A stretch of DNA of 64,000 bases from Clostridium sardiniense (lineage in GTDB: Bacteria > Bacillota > Clostridia > Clostridiales > Clostridiaceae): assembly GCF_016907995.1 (NCBI RefSeq), contig NZ_JAFBDA010000002.1, positions 124,001 to 188,000 of the forward strand. Reading direction: 5' to 3'. The notes below the pieces were generated by a model, which saw only the letters and a list, made by a program, of their open reading frames with translations, was not told where the DNA came from and made no database searches. The position numbers and the translations under genes were made by a program. This document shows positions 45,838-54,751 of this stretch, piece by piece. Every line of letters starts with the position of its first letter. Position 1 is the stretch's first letter.

Positions 45838-48800
45838 ATGAGAAAAATGAAAACTATGGATGGTAATACTGCTGCTGCTCACATATCTTACGCATTTACA
45901 GAAGTTGCAGCTATCTATCCTATAACACCATCATCACCAATGGCAGAACATGTTGATGAGTGGGTAGCACAAGGAAAGAAAAATATATTCGGTCAACCTG
46001 TTAAGGTAATGGAAATGCAATCAGAAGCTGGAGCTGCTGGAGCAGTTCATGGATCATTACAAGCAGGTGCATTAACAACTACTTACACTGCATCACAAGG
46101 ATTATTATTAATGATTCCTAACATGTATAAAATTTCAGGGGAATTACTTCCAGGAGTATTCCATGTATCAGCTAGAGCACTAGCTACATCAGCATTAAAC
46201 ATCTTTGGAGATCACCAAGACGTTATGGCTGCAAGACAAACTGGTTTTGCAATGCTTGCTGAAGGATCAGTACAAGAAGTAATGGATTTATCAGCTGTAG
46301 CTCACTTAGCAGCTATTAAATCAAGAATTCCATTCTGTAACTTCTTCGATGGATTCAGAACTTCACATGAAGTACAAAAAATTGAAGTTATTGATCATGA
46401 AGAATTAAAACCATTAGTAGATATGGAAGCTTTACAAGCTTACAGAGATAGAGCATTACACCCAAATCACCCTGTAACTAGAGGTACTGCTCAAAACCCA
46501 GATATCTACTTCCAAGAAAGAGAAGCTGTTAATAAGTTCTACAATGCTGTACCAGACATTGTTGAAGGATACATGGCTGAAATGACTAAGTTAACTGGAA
46601 GAGAATATCACTGTTTCGATTACTATGGTGCAAAAGATGCAGATAGAATCATCGTTGCGATGGGATCATGTACAGATGTATGTGAAGAAACAGTTGACTA
46701 CTTAAATGCAAACGGACAAAAAGTTGGGGTTGTTAAAGTAAGACTTTATAGACCATTTGACGTTGCAAGATTAAAGAAAGCTATACCAGCTACAGTTAAG
46801 AAGATAGCTGTTTTAGATAAGACTAAAGAACCAGGATGTAACGGAGAACCATTATACTTAGATATTATGAGTGCATTCTACGGAGAAGAAAATGCTCCAG
46901 TTATCGTAGGTGGTAGATACGGATTAGGTTCAAAGGATCCAAATCCAGGTCACATTGCTGCAGTATACGAAAACTTAGCAAAAGACGAACCAAAGAACGG
47001 ATTCACTATAGCTATAGTTGATGATGTAACTAATACTTCATTAGAAGTACATGAAGATATAGATGCTACTCCAGAAGGAACTACAGCATGTAAGTTCTGG
47101 GGACTAGGATCAGACGGTACTGTTGGTGCTAATAAGAGTGCTATCAAAATCATCGGAGACCATACAGATATGTATGCTCAAGGATATTTCTCATACGACT
47201 CAAAGAAATCTGGTGGTATAACTGTATCACATTTAAGATTTGGTAAGAAAGCAATTAAATCACCTTACTTAATAAACAAGGCTGATTTCGTAGCTTGTCA
47301 CAACCAATCATATGTATACAAATACAATGTTTTAGAAGGATTAAAGAAGAATGGAACATTCTTATTAAATACTATCTGGAGCCCAGAAGAAGTAGAAGCT
47401 CATTTACCAGCTTCATACAAGAGATACATTGCTGAAAACAACATTAAGTTCTATACTTTAAACGCTGTTAAGATAGCACAAGAAATCGGATTAGGCGGAA
47501 GAATCAACATGATAATGCAATCAGCTTTCTTCAAGTTAGCTAACATTATCCCTGTAGAAGACGCTGTTAAATACTTAAAAGATGCTGTTGTAACTTCATA
47601 CGGTAAGAAGGGTCAAAAAGTTGTTGATATGAATAATGCTGCTATCGATAAGGGAATCGAATCAATAGTAGAAATTACAGTACCAGCTGAATGGAAGACT
47701 GCTAAAGATGAAGTTAAAGAAGAAGGAAGACCAAGACCAGAGTTTGTTAAGAAGATCGTTGATCCAATGAACAGACAAGAAGGATTCGAACTTCCTGTAT
47801 CAGCATTTGATGGAATGGAAGATGGTACTTTCGAACAAGGTACTGCTGCATTTGAAAAGAGAGGTATCGCTATAAACGTACCAGAATGGGATAAAGAAAA
47901 ATGTATACAATGTAACCAATGTTCATATGTATGTCCACATGCTACAATTAGACCATTCTTATTAACAGAAGAAGAAGCTAAGGATGCTCCAGAAGGATTA
48001 AAGTTAGTTGCTGCTAGAGCATTAAAGACTGAAACTCCAATGAGCTACACAATGGCAGTAGATCCACTTGACTGTACAGGTTGCGGAAACTGTGCACAAG
48101 TTTGTCCAGCTCCAGGAAAAGCACTAGTTATGAAACCAGCTCATACTCAAGAAGTTGAAATAGATAACTGGGATTATGTTATTCATGAAGTTTCACCAAA
48201 GAAAAACCCAATGAACAAGAACACAGTTAAGGGTAGCCAATTCGAGCAACCATTATTCGAGTTCTCAGGAGCTTGTGCTGGATGTGGAGAAACTGCATAC
48301 GCTAAACTTGTAACACAATTATTCGGAGATAGAATGATGATAGCTAACGCTACTGGATGTTCATCAATCTGGGGTGGATCAGCTCCTTCAACTCCATATA
48401 CAACTAACCACAAGGGATATGGTCCTGCTTGGGCTAACTCATTATTCGAAGACAATGCTGAATTCGGATTAGGTATGTTCTTAGGAGCGAAAGCTATAAG
48501 AGAAAGATTAGTTGATAAAGCTAACGAAGCTATCACTTCATTAGAAGAAGGAGAAGCTAAAGAAGCACTTAAGGATTGGGTTGCAAATGTAGAAGTTGGT
48601 GCTGGAACTAGAGATAGAGCAGACAGAGTAATAGCTGCTTTAGAAGGTTTAGACAACGAATTTGCAAAAGCAATCTTAGAAGAAAAAGACTTCTTAATCA
48701 AACCATCACAATGGATCTTTGGTGGAGACGGATGGTCATACGATATCGGATTCGGTGGAGTAGATCACGTATTAGCATCAGGAGAAGATGTAAACATATT

Positions 48801-49350
48801 TGTATTTGATACAGAAGTTTACTCAAATACTGGTGGTCAATCATCAAAGGCTACACCAACTGCTGCAATCGCTAAGTTTGCTGCATCAGGTAAGAAGACT
48901 AAGAAGAAAGACCTTGGAATGATAGCAATGAGCTACGGATACGTATATGTTGCTCAAATTTCAATGGGTGCAGATAAGAATCAAACTCTTAAAGCTATAG
49001 CTGAAGCTGAAGCTTACCCAGGTCCATCATTAATCATTGGTTATGCTCCATGTATTAACCACGGAATAAGATTAGGTATGGGTAACAGTACTTTAGAAGC
49101 TAAGAGAGCAGTTGATTGTGGATACTGGGGAATGTACAGATTCAATCCAGAACTAAAAGGAACTGGTAAGAATCCATTCACTCTAGATTCAAAAGAACCA
49201 ACAGCTGACTTCAAGGAATTCTTAATGGGAGAAGTTAGATATGCTTCACTTGCTAAGGCATTCCCAGAAGCTGCAGAAGCTTTATTTGAAAAGACTTATA
49301 CAGATGCTATGGAAAGATTAGAAGGCTACAAAAAACTAGCTGGAAAATAA
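45838..49350 (+). CDS. nifJ: Pyruvate:ferredoxin (flavodoxin) oxidoreductase
   Basis: Converts pyruvate and CoA to acetyl-CoA, CO2 and reduced ferredoxin; the central fermentative enzyme. The 1170-residue single-chain form has all domains: MDGNTAAAHISYAFTEVAAIYPITPSSPMAEH (domain I), the gamma-type region, two [4Fe-4S] clusters with CIQCNQCSYVCP (about 689) and CTGCGNCAQVCP (about 746), SGACAGCGETAYAKL, and the thiamine-diphosphate site GGDGWSYDIGFGGVDH...NTGGQSSKATPTAA. Codons use more C-ending synonyms (TTC, AAC, TAC, CAC) than the neighbours, typical of very highly expressed genes. Start follows GAAAGAGGGGTCACGCG. Strong terminator follows. Confidence 0.97.
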   Translation: MRKMKTMDGNTAAAHISYAFTEVAAIYPITPSSPMAEHVDEWVAQGKKNIFGQPVKVMEMQSEAGAAGAVHGSLQAGALTTTYTASQGLLLMIPNMYKISGELLPGVFHVSARALATSALNIFGDHQDVMAARQTGFAMLAEGSVQEVMDLSAVAHLAAIKSRIPFCNFFDGFRTSHEVQKIEVIDHEELKPLVDMEALQAYRDRALHPNHPVTRGTAQNPDIYFQEREAVNKFYNAVPDIVEGYMAEMTKLTGREYHCFDYYGAKDADRIIVAMGSCTDVCEETVDYLNANGQKVGVVKVRLYRPFDVARLKKAIPATVKKIAVLDKTKEPGCNGEPLYLDIMSAFYGEENAPVIVGGRYGLGSKDPNPGHIAAVYENLAKDEPKNGFTIAIVDDVTNTSLEVHEDIDATPEGTTACKFWGLGSDGTVGANKSAIKIIGDHTDMYAQGYFSYDSKKSGGITVSHLRFGKKAIKSPYLINKADFVACHNQSYVYKYNVLEGLKKNGTFLLNTIWSPEEVEAHLPASYKRYIAENNIKFYTLNAVKIAQEIGLGGRINMIMQSAFFKLANIIPVEDAVKYLKDAVVTSYGKKGQKVVDMNNAAIDKGIESIVEITVPAEWKTAKDEVKEEGRPRPEFVKKIVDPMNRQEGFELPVSAFDGMEDGTFEQGTAAFEKRGIAINVPEWDKEKCIQCNQCSYVCPHATIRPFLLTEEEAKDAPEGLKLVAARALKTETPMSYTMAVDPLDCTGCGNCAQVCPAPGKALVMKPAHTQEVEIDNWDYVIHEVSPKKNPMNKNTVKGSQFEQPLFEFSGACAGCGETAYAKLVTQLFGDRMMIANATGCSSIWGGSAPSTPYTTNHKGYGPAWANSLFEDNAEFGLGMFLGAKAIRERLVDKANEAITSLEEGEAKEALKDWVANVEVGAGTRDRADRVIAALEGLDNEFAKAILEEKDFLIKPSQWIFGGDGWSYDIGFGGVDHVLASGEDVNIFVFDTEVYSNTGGQSSKATPTAAIAKFAASGKKTKKKDLGMIAMSYGYVYVAQISMGADKNQTLKAIAEAEAYPGPSLIIGYAPCINHGIRLGMGNSTLEAKRAVDCGYWGMYRFNPELKGTGKNPFTLDSKEPTADFKEFLMGEVRYASLAKAFPEAAEALFEKTYTDAMERLEGYKKLAGK

Positions 49351-49366
49351 TAGTTATCTCTTATGA

Positions 49367-49402
49367 AGCTCAGATGAGAATATTCTCATCTGGGCTTTTT
49401 AT
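49367..49402 (+). terminator. Strong terminator of nifJ
   Basis: A 15-bp stem with a single T.G wobble (49367-49381 with 49382-49396), ending TTTTT. Confidence 0.85.
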
Positions 49403-49627
49403 TTTAATATATTAATAGATTTATTTTACAAATTTAATTAATTTTATAAAAAATGGATGTATAATTGTAAGATTATTAGTAGCTGTATTCGTTTTATGTC
49501 GAATTTAGTTGAATTTTATATACATTACAAAGTATAATTAAAGTTAGATAACTAAATAAGAGTAATAAAAAATATATTTAGTTTAAGATGATTTTTTTAT
49601 CGAAATCTATAAAATAAGGAGGCTAAT

Positions 49628-50866
49628 ATGCCTAGGAGAATTTTATATTTAAATGATGTAATAGATATAGAAGTATTTCAAAAGATACAAGATGATATTG
49701 CTGAAGCAACTGGAATTTCTATTATAACTGTTGATTATAAAGGCAAACCAGCAACTAAACATAGTAGATGCAGTGATTTTTGTAATCTTATGAGAGCAAA
49801 TAGTAAGTATTCAGAGCTATGTGAAAAATGTGATTCAAGAGGTGGACTTGAGGCAGCTAGATTAGAAAAACCATATATTTATAGGTGTCATAAAGGATTG
49901 ATTGATTTTGCAACACCTATAATTGTAAATGGTCAATATTTAGGATCAGTAATGGCTGGTCAAGTATTAACAAGTGAGAATGAAAATATTGATCTTGAAG
50001 ATATAGTAACTAGAAAACATATATTTTCTGATGTGGCTGAAGAAGAAAGAGAAAAATTATTAGAATCATATAATAAGCTTCCAGTAGTTGAATTTGATAG
50101 AATAAAATCTATAGCCAATATGATGTTCCATATAAGTAATTACATAGTAGAAGAAGCAGTGCTTAAAATAGCTCAAAAAGAATTAAATGAAAAAAATATT
50201 AAATTTATTGAAGCTAAAAAAGAGAAGGCAGAGCTTGAGAAAGAGTATGAAGCTTGTAGACTAAAAGCGTTACAATCTCAGATAAATCCTCATTTTTTAT
50301 TTAATGTATTAAACAGTATATCTTCTCTTGCTATAATTGAGGAAGCACCTAAAACTCAAGAAGTCATATATGATTTATCTAACATGCTTAGATATACCTT
50401 GAAAAAAGTAGATAAAATACTTCGTTTGGAAGAAGAATTAGAATATATAGAATCATATTTAAATTTACAAAAAGTAAGATTCGGTGATAGATTAGATTAT
50501 AGTATTAATATTAGTGATGAAGTTAAAGAGCAAAAAATACCTTTTATGAGTATACAAACTTTTGTTGAAAATGCTATAGTTCATGGGTTGGAGACAAAAG
50601 AAGAAGGCGGGAAAATAGAAATATTCTCTGAAGAAACAAATGATAGCTTAAGTTTATTTATAAAAGATAATGGTACTGGAATAACAAGGGATAAGTTAAA
50701 TGAGATAAGAGAAGAGTTAAAATATAAATATGGTAATGATTTAGATAAAATAGGAATAAATAATGTTAATAAGAGAATGGCTCATTATTATGGAGAAGAT
50801 TATAAAATAGAAATAGAAAGTAAAATGAGAGAAGGAACTTTAGTTAAAATTACCTTTGCAAAATAA
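49628..50866 (+). CDS. PocR-domain cytoplasmic histidine kinase (glycerol regulon sensor)
   Basis: A 412-residue sensor kinase without transmembrane segments. The N-terminal PocR ligand domain (1-185) has the Cys/His features of the family (CSDFCNLMRANSKYSELCEKCD ... YRCHKGLIDFATPIIVNGQYLGSVMAGQVL). A coiled coil links it to a LytS-type kinase core with phospho-acceptor His222 in QINPHFLFNVLNSISSLA, then FVENAIVHGLETK and DNGTGITRDKL ATP-binding motifs. PocR domains sense small C3 molecules such as propanediol or glycerol. Its position upstream of the glycerol dehydratase genes suggests it detects glycerol or an intermediate. Resembles the DhaAS sensor described for C. butyricum. ATG follows AAGGAGGCT. 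Confidence 0.87.
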   Translation: MPRRILYLNDVIDIEVFQKIQDDIAEATGISIITVDYKGKPATKHSRCSDFCNLMRANSKYSELCEKCDSRGGLEAARLEKPYIYRCHKGLIDFATPIIVNGQYLGSVMAGQVLTSENENIDLEDIVTRKHIFSDVAEEEREKLLESYNKLPVVEFDRIKSIANMMFHISNYIVEEAVLKIAQKELNEKNIKFIEAKKEKAELEKEYEACRLKALQSQINPHFLFNVLNSISSLAIIEEAPKTQEVIYDLSNMLRYTLKKVDKILRLEEELEYIESYLNLQKVRFGDRLDYSINISDEVKEQKIPFMSIQTFVENAIVHGLETKEEGGKIEIFSEETNDSLSLFIKDNGTGITRDKLNEIREELKYKYGNDLDKIGINNVNKRMAHYYGEDYKIEIESKMREGTLVKITFAK

Positions 50867-50888
50867 AAAGTAGCTTAGGAGTGTAGAT

Positions 50889-51650
50889 ATGTTTAAGATA
50901 ATGATTGTAGACGATGAGGTTTTAGAGAGAAAGGCTTTAAAAGTTATACTTAGTGATTTAAAAGGTGCTGAAATAGTAGCTGAAGCGTGTAATGGAAGAG
51001 AAGCTATAGAATTTGATAAAAAATATAATCCTGACTTAGTGATAATGGATGTAAAAATGCCAGGATTTGATGGATGCAAAGCGGCAGAAATAATTAAAGG
51101 TAATAGTCCAGATAAAATTATAATTATGATAACTGCCCATGATGATTTTGATTTAGTTAGAAAAGCTTTAGTATTAGGAGTTAATGATTATATTTTGAAA
51201 CCAGTTAGGCCAAAAGAATTAATAAATACTCTTAGCAATATAATTGTTAATTTTAAAATTAACGAAGATGAAAAAGAAGTGGAAAAATATGCTGATAATA
51301 AATGTATAATTAATGAAGAAGTGAGTGATATTAATAGACCTATTGAAAATGCAATAGATTACATTGATAAAAACTTTAAAGAAAATATTAGTTTAGATAT
51401 GATAGCGTCAATATGCAATTTAAGTCCATGCTATTTTAGTAAATTATTTAAAAAAGAAGTTGGAGTTAATTATACAACATATATAAATAATAAAAAGATA
51501 GATTATGCAAAAAGAATGCTAGAAACTACTGATATGCCAATTTTAAACTTATCAATAGACCTAGGATTTGAAGATTGTGGTTATTTTATAAGAGTATTTA
51601 AAAAGGTTGAAGGAGTTACTCCCAAAAAGTATAGGGAAATGAATGCATAA
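50889..51650 (+). CDS. AraC-type response regulator
   Basis: A 253-residue response regulator, partner of the kinase 22 bases upstream. The receiver domain (1-120) has acidic residues DDE near 7, phospho-acceptor Asp54 in VIMDVKMPGFDG, and Lys in YILKPVRP. A C-terminal AraC DNA-binding domain (about 155-253) has two helix-turn-helix motifs: NISLDMIASICNLSPCYFSKLFKKEVGVN and TTDMPILNLSIDLGFEDCGYFIRVFKKVEGVTPKKYR. It probably activates the downstream dha operon. Start follows TTAGGAGTG. A good terminator follows, so it is not co-transcribed with dhaB by default. Confidence 0.9.
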   Translation: MFKIMIVDDEVLERKALKVILSDLKGAEIVAEACNGREAIEFDKKYNPDLVIMDVKMPGFDGCKAAEIIKGNSPDKIIIMITAHDDFDLVRKALVLGVNDYILKPVRPKELINTLSNIIVNFKINEDEKEVEKYADNKCIINEEVSDINRPIENAIDYIDKNFKENISLDMIASICNLSPCYFSKLFKKEVGVNYTTYINNKKIDYAKRMLETTDMPILNLSIDLGFEDCGYFIRVFKKVEGVTPKKYREMNA

Positions 51651-51661
51651 TATATAATAGC

Positions 51662-51712
51662 ATCCCCTAAGTAAAAGATTATGATAATTTTTTACTTAGG
51701 GGATATTTTTTA
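51662..51712 (+). terminator. Terminator after the response regulator
   Basis: A 15-bp exact stem (51662-51676 with 51690-51704), loop of 13 bases, then TTTTTT. Confidence 0.88.
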
Positions 51713-52026
51713 TGATAAAATATTGATATTTTATTTAAAAAGGTGAAATTTTTGATTTTTATTTTTAATAATATAAGAAAATTTAATTTTTTTGACATAT
51801 GTATACGTTAACCTATGGGATGCTTGACTAAATATTCACATTTCCTGTTCATTGTAGAGAAAAAGTACAATTTTAATTGATAAAAATTAAACAATATAGT
51901 TCGAGAAGAAGACAAGATATTTTAATGGATTTTAATGTTTTTTAGATTAAAATGAATACATCGATAAAAAAATAACAATTAATAAAAATATCAAATATAA
52001 ATTTATTTTAAGGGAGGAAACTTAAA
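51713..52026 (+). promoter_or_regulatory. Control region upstream of dhaB, including a cre-like site
   Basis: A 314-base region with no gene. At 51800-51813 is TGTATACGTTAACC, close to the CcpA cre consensus TGWAARCGYTWNCW (2 mismatches). TTGACT at 51824-51829 could be a -35, but no clear -10 follows, as expected for an activator-dependent promoter. A short inverted repeat ATTGTA/TACAAT is near 51853-51873. A strong AAGGGAGGAA ribosome-binding site is at 52010-52019. I saw no cobalamin riboswitch. Confidence 0.6.
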
Positions 52027-53691
52027 GTGAAATCAAAAAGATTCGAGACTTTAGCAAAACGTCCTGTAAACCAAGATGGTCTTATTGGTGAATGGCCAGA
52101 AGAAGGTTTAATCGCAATGGAGAGTCCAAATGATCCTAAATCTTCTATAAAAATAGAAAACGGTGTAGTTATAGAATTAGACAGTAAAAAAAGAGAAGAC
52201 TTTGATATGATAGACAAGTTCATAGCAGATTATGCAATTAATCTAGATTATGCAGAAGAAGCTATGAAATTAGATTCAGTAGAGATAGCAAAGAAGTTAG
52301 TAGATATAAATGTAGGTAGAGATGAAATTGTTAAGATAACAACAGCAATAACTCCTGCAAAAGCAGTAGAAGTTATGTCACATATGAATGTTGTTGAAAT
52401 GATGATGGCACTTCAAAAGATGAGAGCTAGAAAAACTCCATCAAATCAATGTCACGTAACAAATCTTAAAGATAATCCAGTACAAATTGCAGCAGATGCA
52501 GCAGAAGCTGGTATAAGAGGTTTCTCAGAACAAGAAACAACAGTAGGTATAGTTAGATATGCACCATTTAATGCATTAGCAATACTTATAGGTTCACAAG
52601 TAGGTAGACCAGGAGTTTTAACTCAATGTTCAGTTGAAGAAGCTACAGAGCTTGACCTTGGTATGAGAGGACTTACAAGTTATGCAGAAACAGTTTCAGT
52701 ATACGGAACTGAATCAGTATTTACAGATGGAGATGATACTCCATGGTCAAAAGCATTCTTAGCATCAGCTTATGCTTCAAGAGGACTTAAGATGAGATAT
52801 ACATCAGGAACAGGTTCAGAAGCATTAATGGGTTATGCAGAAGGAAAATCAATGCTTTACTTAGAATCAAGATGTATTTACATAACTAAGGGAGCTGGAG
52901 TTCAAGGACTTCAAAATGGAGCAGTTAGTTGTATAGGGATGACTGGTGCAGTTCCATCAGGTATCAGAGCAGTTCTTGGAGAAAACTTAATAGCTGCAAT
53001 GCTTGATATAGAAGTTGCTTCAGCTAATGACCAAACATTCTCACATTCAGATATAAGAAGAACAGCAAGAACATTAATGCAAATGCTTCCAGGAACAGAC
53101 TTTATATTCTCAGGATATAGTGCAGTTCCAAACTATGACAACATGTTCGCTGGTTCAAACTTCGATGCAGAAGACTTTGATGATTACAATGTACTTCAAA
53201 GAGATTTAATGGTAGATGGCGGACTTAGACCAGTATCAGAAGAAGAAACAATAGCAATAAGAAATAAGGCTGCAAAAGCTATACAAGCAGTATTTAGAGA
53301 ATTAGGATTCCCTAAAATAACTGATGAAGAAGTTGAAGCTGCAACTTATGCTCACGGAAGTAAAGATATGCCAGAAAGAAATGTAGTTGAAGATTTAAAA
53401 GCTGCAGAAGAAATGCTTAAGAAGAGATTAACTGGATTAGATATAGTTAAAGCTTTAAGTGTTAATGGATTTGATGATGTTGCAAATAACATATTAAATA
53501 TGCTTAAGCAAAGAGTTACAGGAGATTATCTTCAAACTTCAGCAATACTTGATAATGATTTTGAAGTTATAAGTGCTGTTAATGATGTAAATGACTATAA
53601 AGGACCTGGAACTGGATACAGACTTAGCAAAGAAAGATGGGAAGAAATTAAGAATATTCCTAATGTAATAAAGCCAGAAGATATAGAATAA
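52027..53691 (+). CDS. dhaB: B12-dependent glycerol dehydratase large (alpha) subunit, GTG start
   Basis: Catalytic subunit of adenosylcobalamin-dependent glycerol dehydratase, which turns glycerol into 3-hydroxypropionaldehyde. The 554-residue chain aligns from end to end with Klebsiella DhaB1 as I remember it, including [80 protein letters not shown] and [62 protein letters not shown]. It starts with no N-terminal extension. GTG at 52027 follows GGGAGGAA. Diol dehydratase is the alternative; the short medium and small subunits favour glycerol dehydratase. Confidence 0.96.
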   Translation: MKSKRFETLAKRPVNQDGLIGEWPEEGLIAMESPNDPKSSIKIENGVVIELDSKKREDFDMIDKFIADYAINLDYAEEAMKLDSVEIAKKLVDINVGRDEIVKITTAITPAKAVEVMSHMNVVEMMMALQKMRARKTPSNQCHVTNLKDNPVQIAADAAEAGIRGFSEQETTVGIVRYAPFNALAILIGSQVGRPGVLTQCSVEEATELDLGMRGLTSYAETVSVYGTESVFTDGDDTPWSKAFLASAYASRGLKMRYTSGTGSEALMGYAEGKSMLYLESRCIYITKGAGVQGLQNGAVSCIGMTGAVPSGIRAVLGENLIAAMLDIEVASANDQTFSHSDIRRTARTLMQMLPGTDFIFSGYSAVPNYDNMFAGSNFDAEDFDDYNVLQRDLMVDGGLRPVSEEETIAIRNKAAKAIQAVFRELGFPKITDEEVEAATYAHGSKDMPERNVVEDLKAAEEMLKKRLTGLDIVKALSVNGFDDVANNILNMLKQRVTGDYLQTSAILDNDFEVISAVNDVNDYKGPGTGYRLSKERWEEIKNIPNVIKPEDIE

Positions 53692-53711
53692 GGTTCGGAG
53701 AGGTGAAGATA

Positions 53712-54287
53712 ATGGAAAATACAACAAACAAATTTGTTATGCCAGAGCTTACTCTTACAGAAGTAGGTGAAGCTAAGGTTGGAACAAGAGCAGATGAGGT
53801 TGTAATTGGACTTGCACCAGCATTTGGAAAATTCCAACATAGAACATTAGTTAATGTAGAACACACAGATATACTAAGAGAAATTATTGCAGGTATAGAA
53901 GAAGAAGGATTACACGCAAGAGTTGTTAGAATAGTAAGAACTTCAGACGTTTCATTTATAGCAAATGATGCAGCTAAGCTTAGTGGATCAGGAATTGGAA
54001 TCGGAATACAATCAAAAGGAACAACAGTTATACATCAAAAAGACTTACTTCCTTTAAATAACTTAGAGTTATTCCCACAAGCGCCACTATTAACTTTAGA
54101 AACATATAGATTAATAGGTAAAAATGCAGCTAAATATGCAAAGGGAGAGTCACCAACACCAGTTCCTACAAAGAACGACCAAATGGCTAGACCAAAATTC
54201 ATGGCAATAGCAGCATTATTCCACATAAAAGAAACTAAACACGTAGAAGTTGGTGCAAAACCAATAGAGATAGAAGTTAAATTCTAA
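53712..54287 (+). CDS. dhaC: Glycerol dehydratase medium (beta) subunit
   Basis: Beta subunit that helps bind adenosylcobalamin. The 191 residues match Klebsiella DhaB2 (194): [118 protein letters not shown]. It lacks the ~30-residue N-terminal extension that targets PduD to microcompartments. ATG at 53712 was chosen: the GGAGAGG site ends 8 bases before it, whereas an in-frame GTG at 53703 lies on that site. Spacing from dhaB is 20 bases. Confidence 0.94.
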   Translation: MENTTNKFVMPELTLTEVGEAKVGTRADEVVIGLAPAFGKFQHRTLVNVEHTDILREIIAGIEEEGLHARVVRIVRTSDVSFIANDAAKLSGSGIGIGIQSKGTTVIHQKDLLPLNNLELFPQAPLLTLETYRLIGKNAAKYAKGESPTPVPTKNDQMARPKFMAIAALFHIKETKHVEVGAKPIEIEVKF

Positions 54288-54306
54288 TTTGTAAGGAGAA
54301 GATGTT

Positions 54307-54726
54307 ATGAAGCAAAGAATGACACCTAAAGATTATCCTTTAGCAAGTAAAAGACCTGAGGATATAAAAACACCAACAGGAATGAATTTACAAGAGATAA
54401 CTTTAGAAAATGTTTTAAATGGAAATGTTAAACCGGAAGACGTTAGAATATCACCTGAAACTTTAGAGATGCAAGCTCAAATAGCTGAAGGTATGAATAG
54501 ACAAGCTATAGCTAGAAATCTTAGAAGAGCAGCTGAACTTATAAGTGTACCAGATGATAGAATTCTTGAAATATATAATGCATTAAGACCATATCGTTCA
54601 ACTAAAGAAGATCTTTTAAAGATTGCAGATGAACTTGAAAATGTATATGGAGCAAAAGTAAATGCAGATTTCGTAAGAGAAGCTGTTGAAGTATATGAAA
54701 AGAGAAGCAAATTAAAACAAGATTAA
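54307..54726 (+). CDS. dhaE: Glycerol dehydratase small (gamma) subunit
   Basis: Gamma subunit, 139 residues, closely resembling Klebsiella DhaB3 (141): DYPLASKRPEDIKTPTGMNLQEITLENVLNGNVKPEDVRISPETLEMQAQIAEGMNRQAIARNLRRAAELI. PduE of diol dehydratase is longer (about 170) owing to an N-terminal extension absent here. It completes the (alpha-beta-gamma)2 enzyme. ATG follows AAGGAGAAG 19 bases after dhaC. Confidence 0.94.
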   Translation: MKQRMTPKDYPLASKRPEDIKTPTGMNLQEITLENVLNGNVKPEDVRISPETLEMQAQIAEGMNRQAIARNLRRAAELISVPDDRILEIYNALRPYRSTKEDLLKIADELENVYGAKVNADFVREAVEVYEKRSKLKQD

Positions 54727-54751
54727 TTTACTCTTATGCAGGGAGGAAACA

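Noticed and set aside
48183..48701. Minus-strand frame of 172 codons inside nifJ
   Set aside because: It is a shadow of the highly expressed nifJ; its Ser/Ala-rich composition reflects the opposite-strand codons, and no ribosome-binding site is present.
51713..52026. Possible cobalamin riboswitch upstream of dhaB
   Set aside because: I looked for the conserved B12-box and the associated stems and found neither.
53539..53866. Several overlapping minus-strand frames across the dhaB-dhaC junction
   Set aside because: They are antisense to strongly conserved dehydratase subunits and lack ribosome-binding sites.
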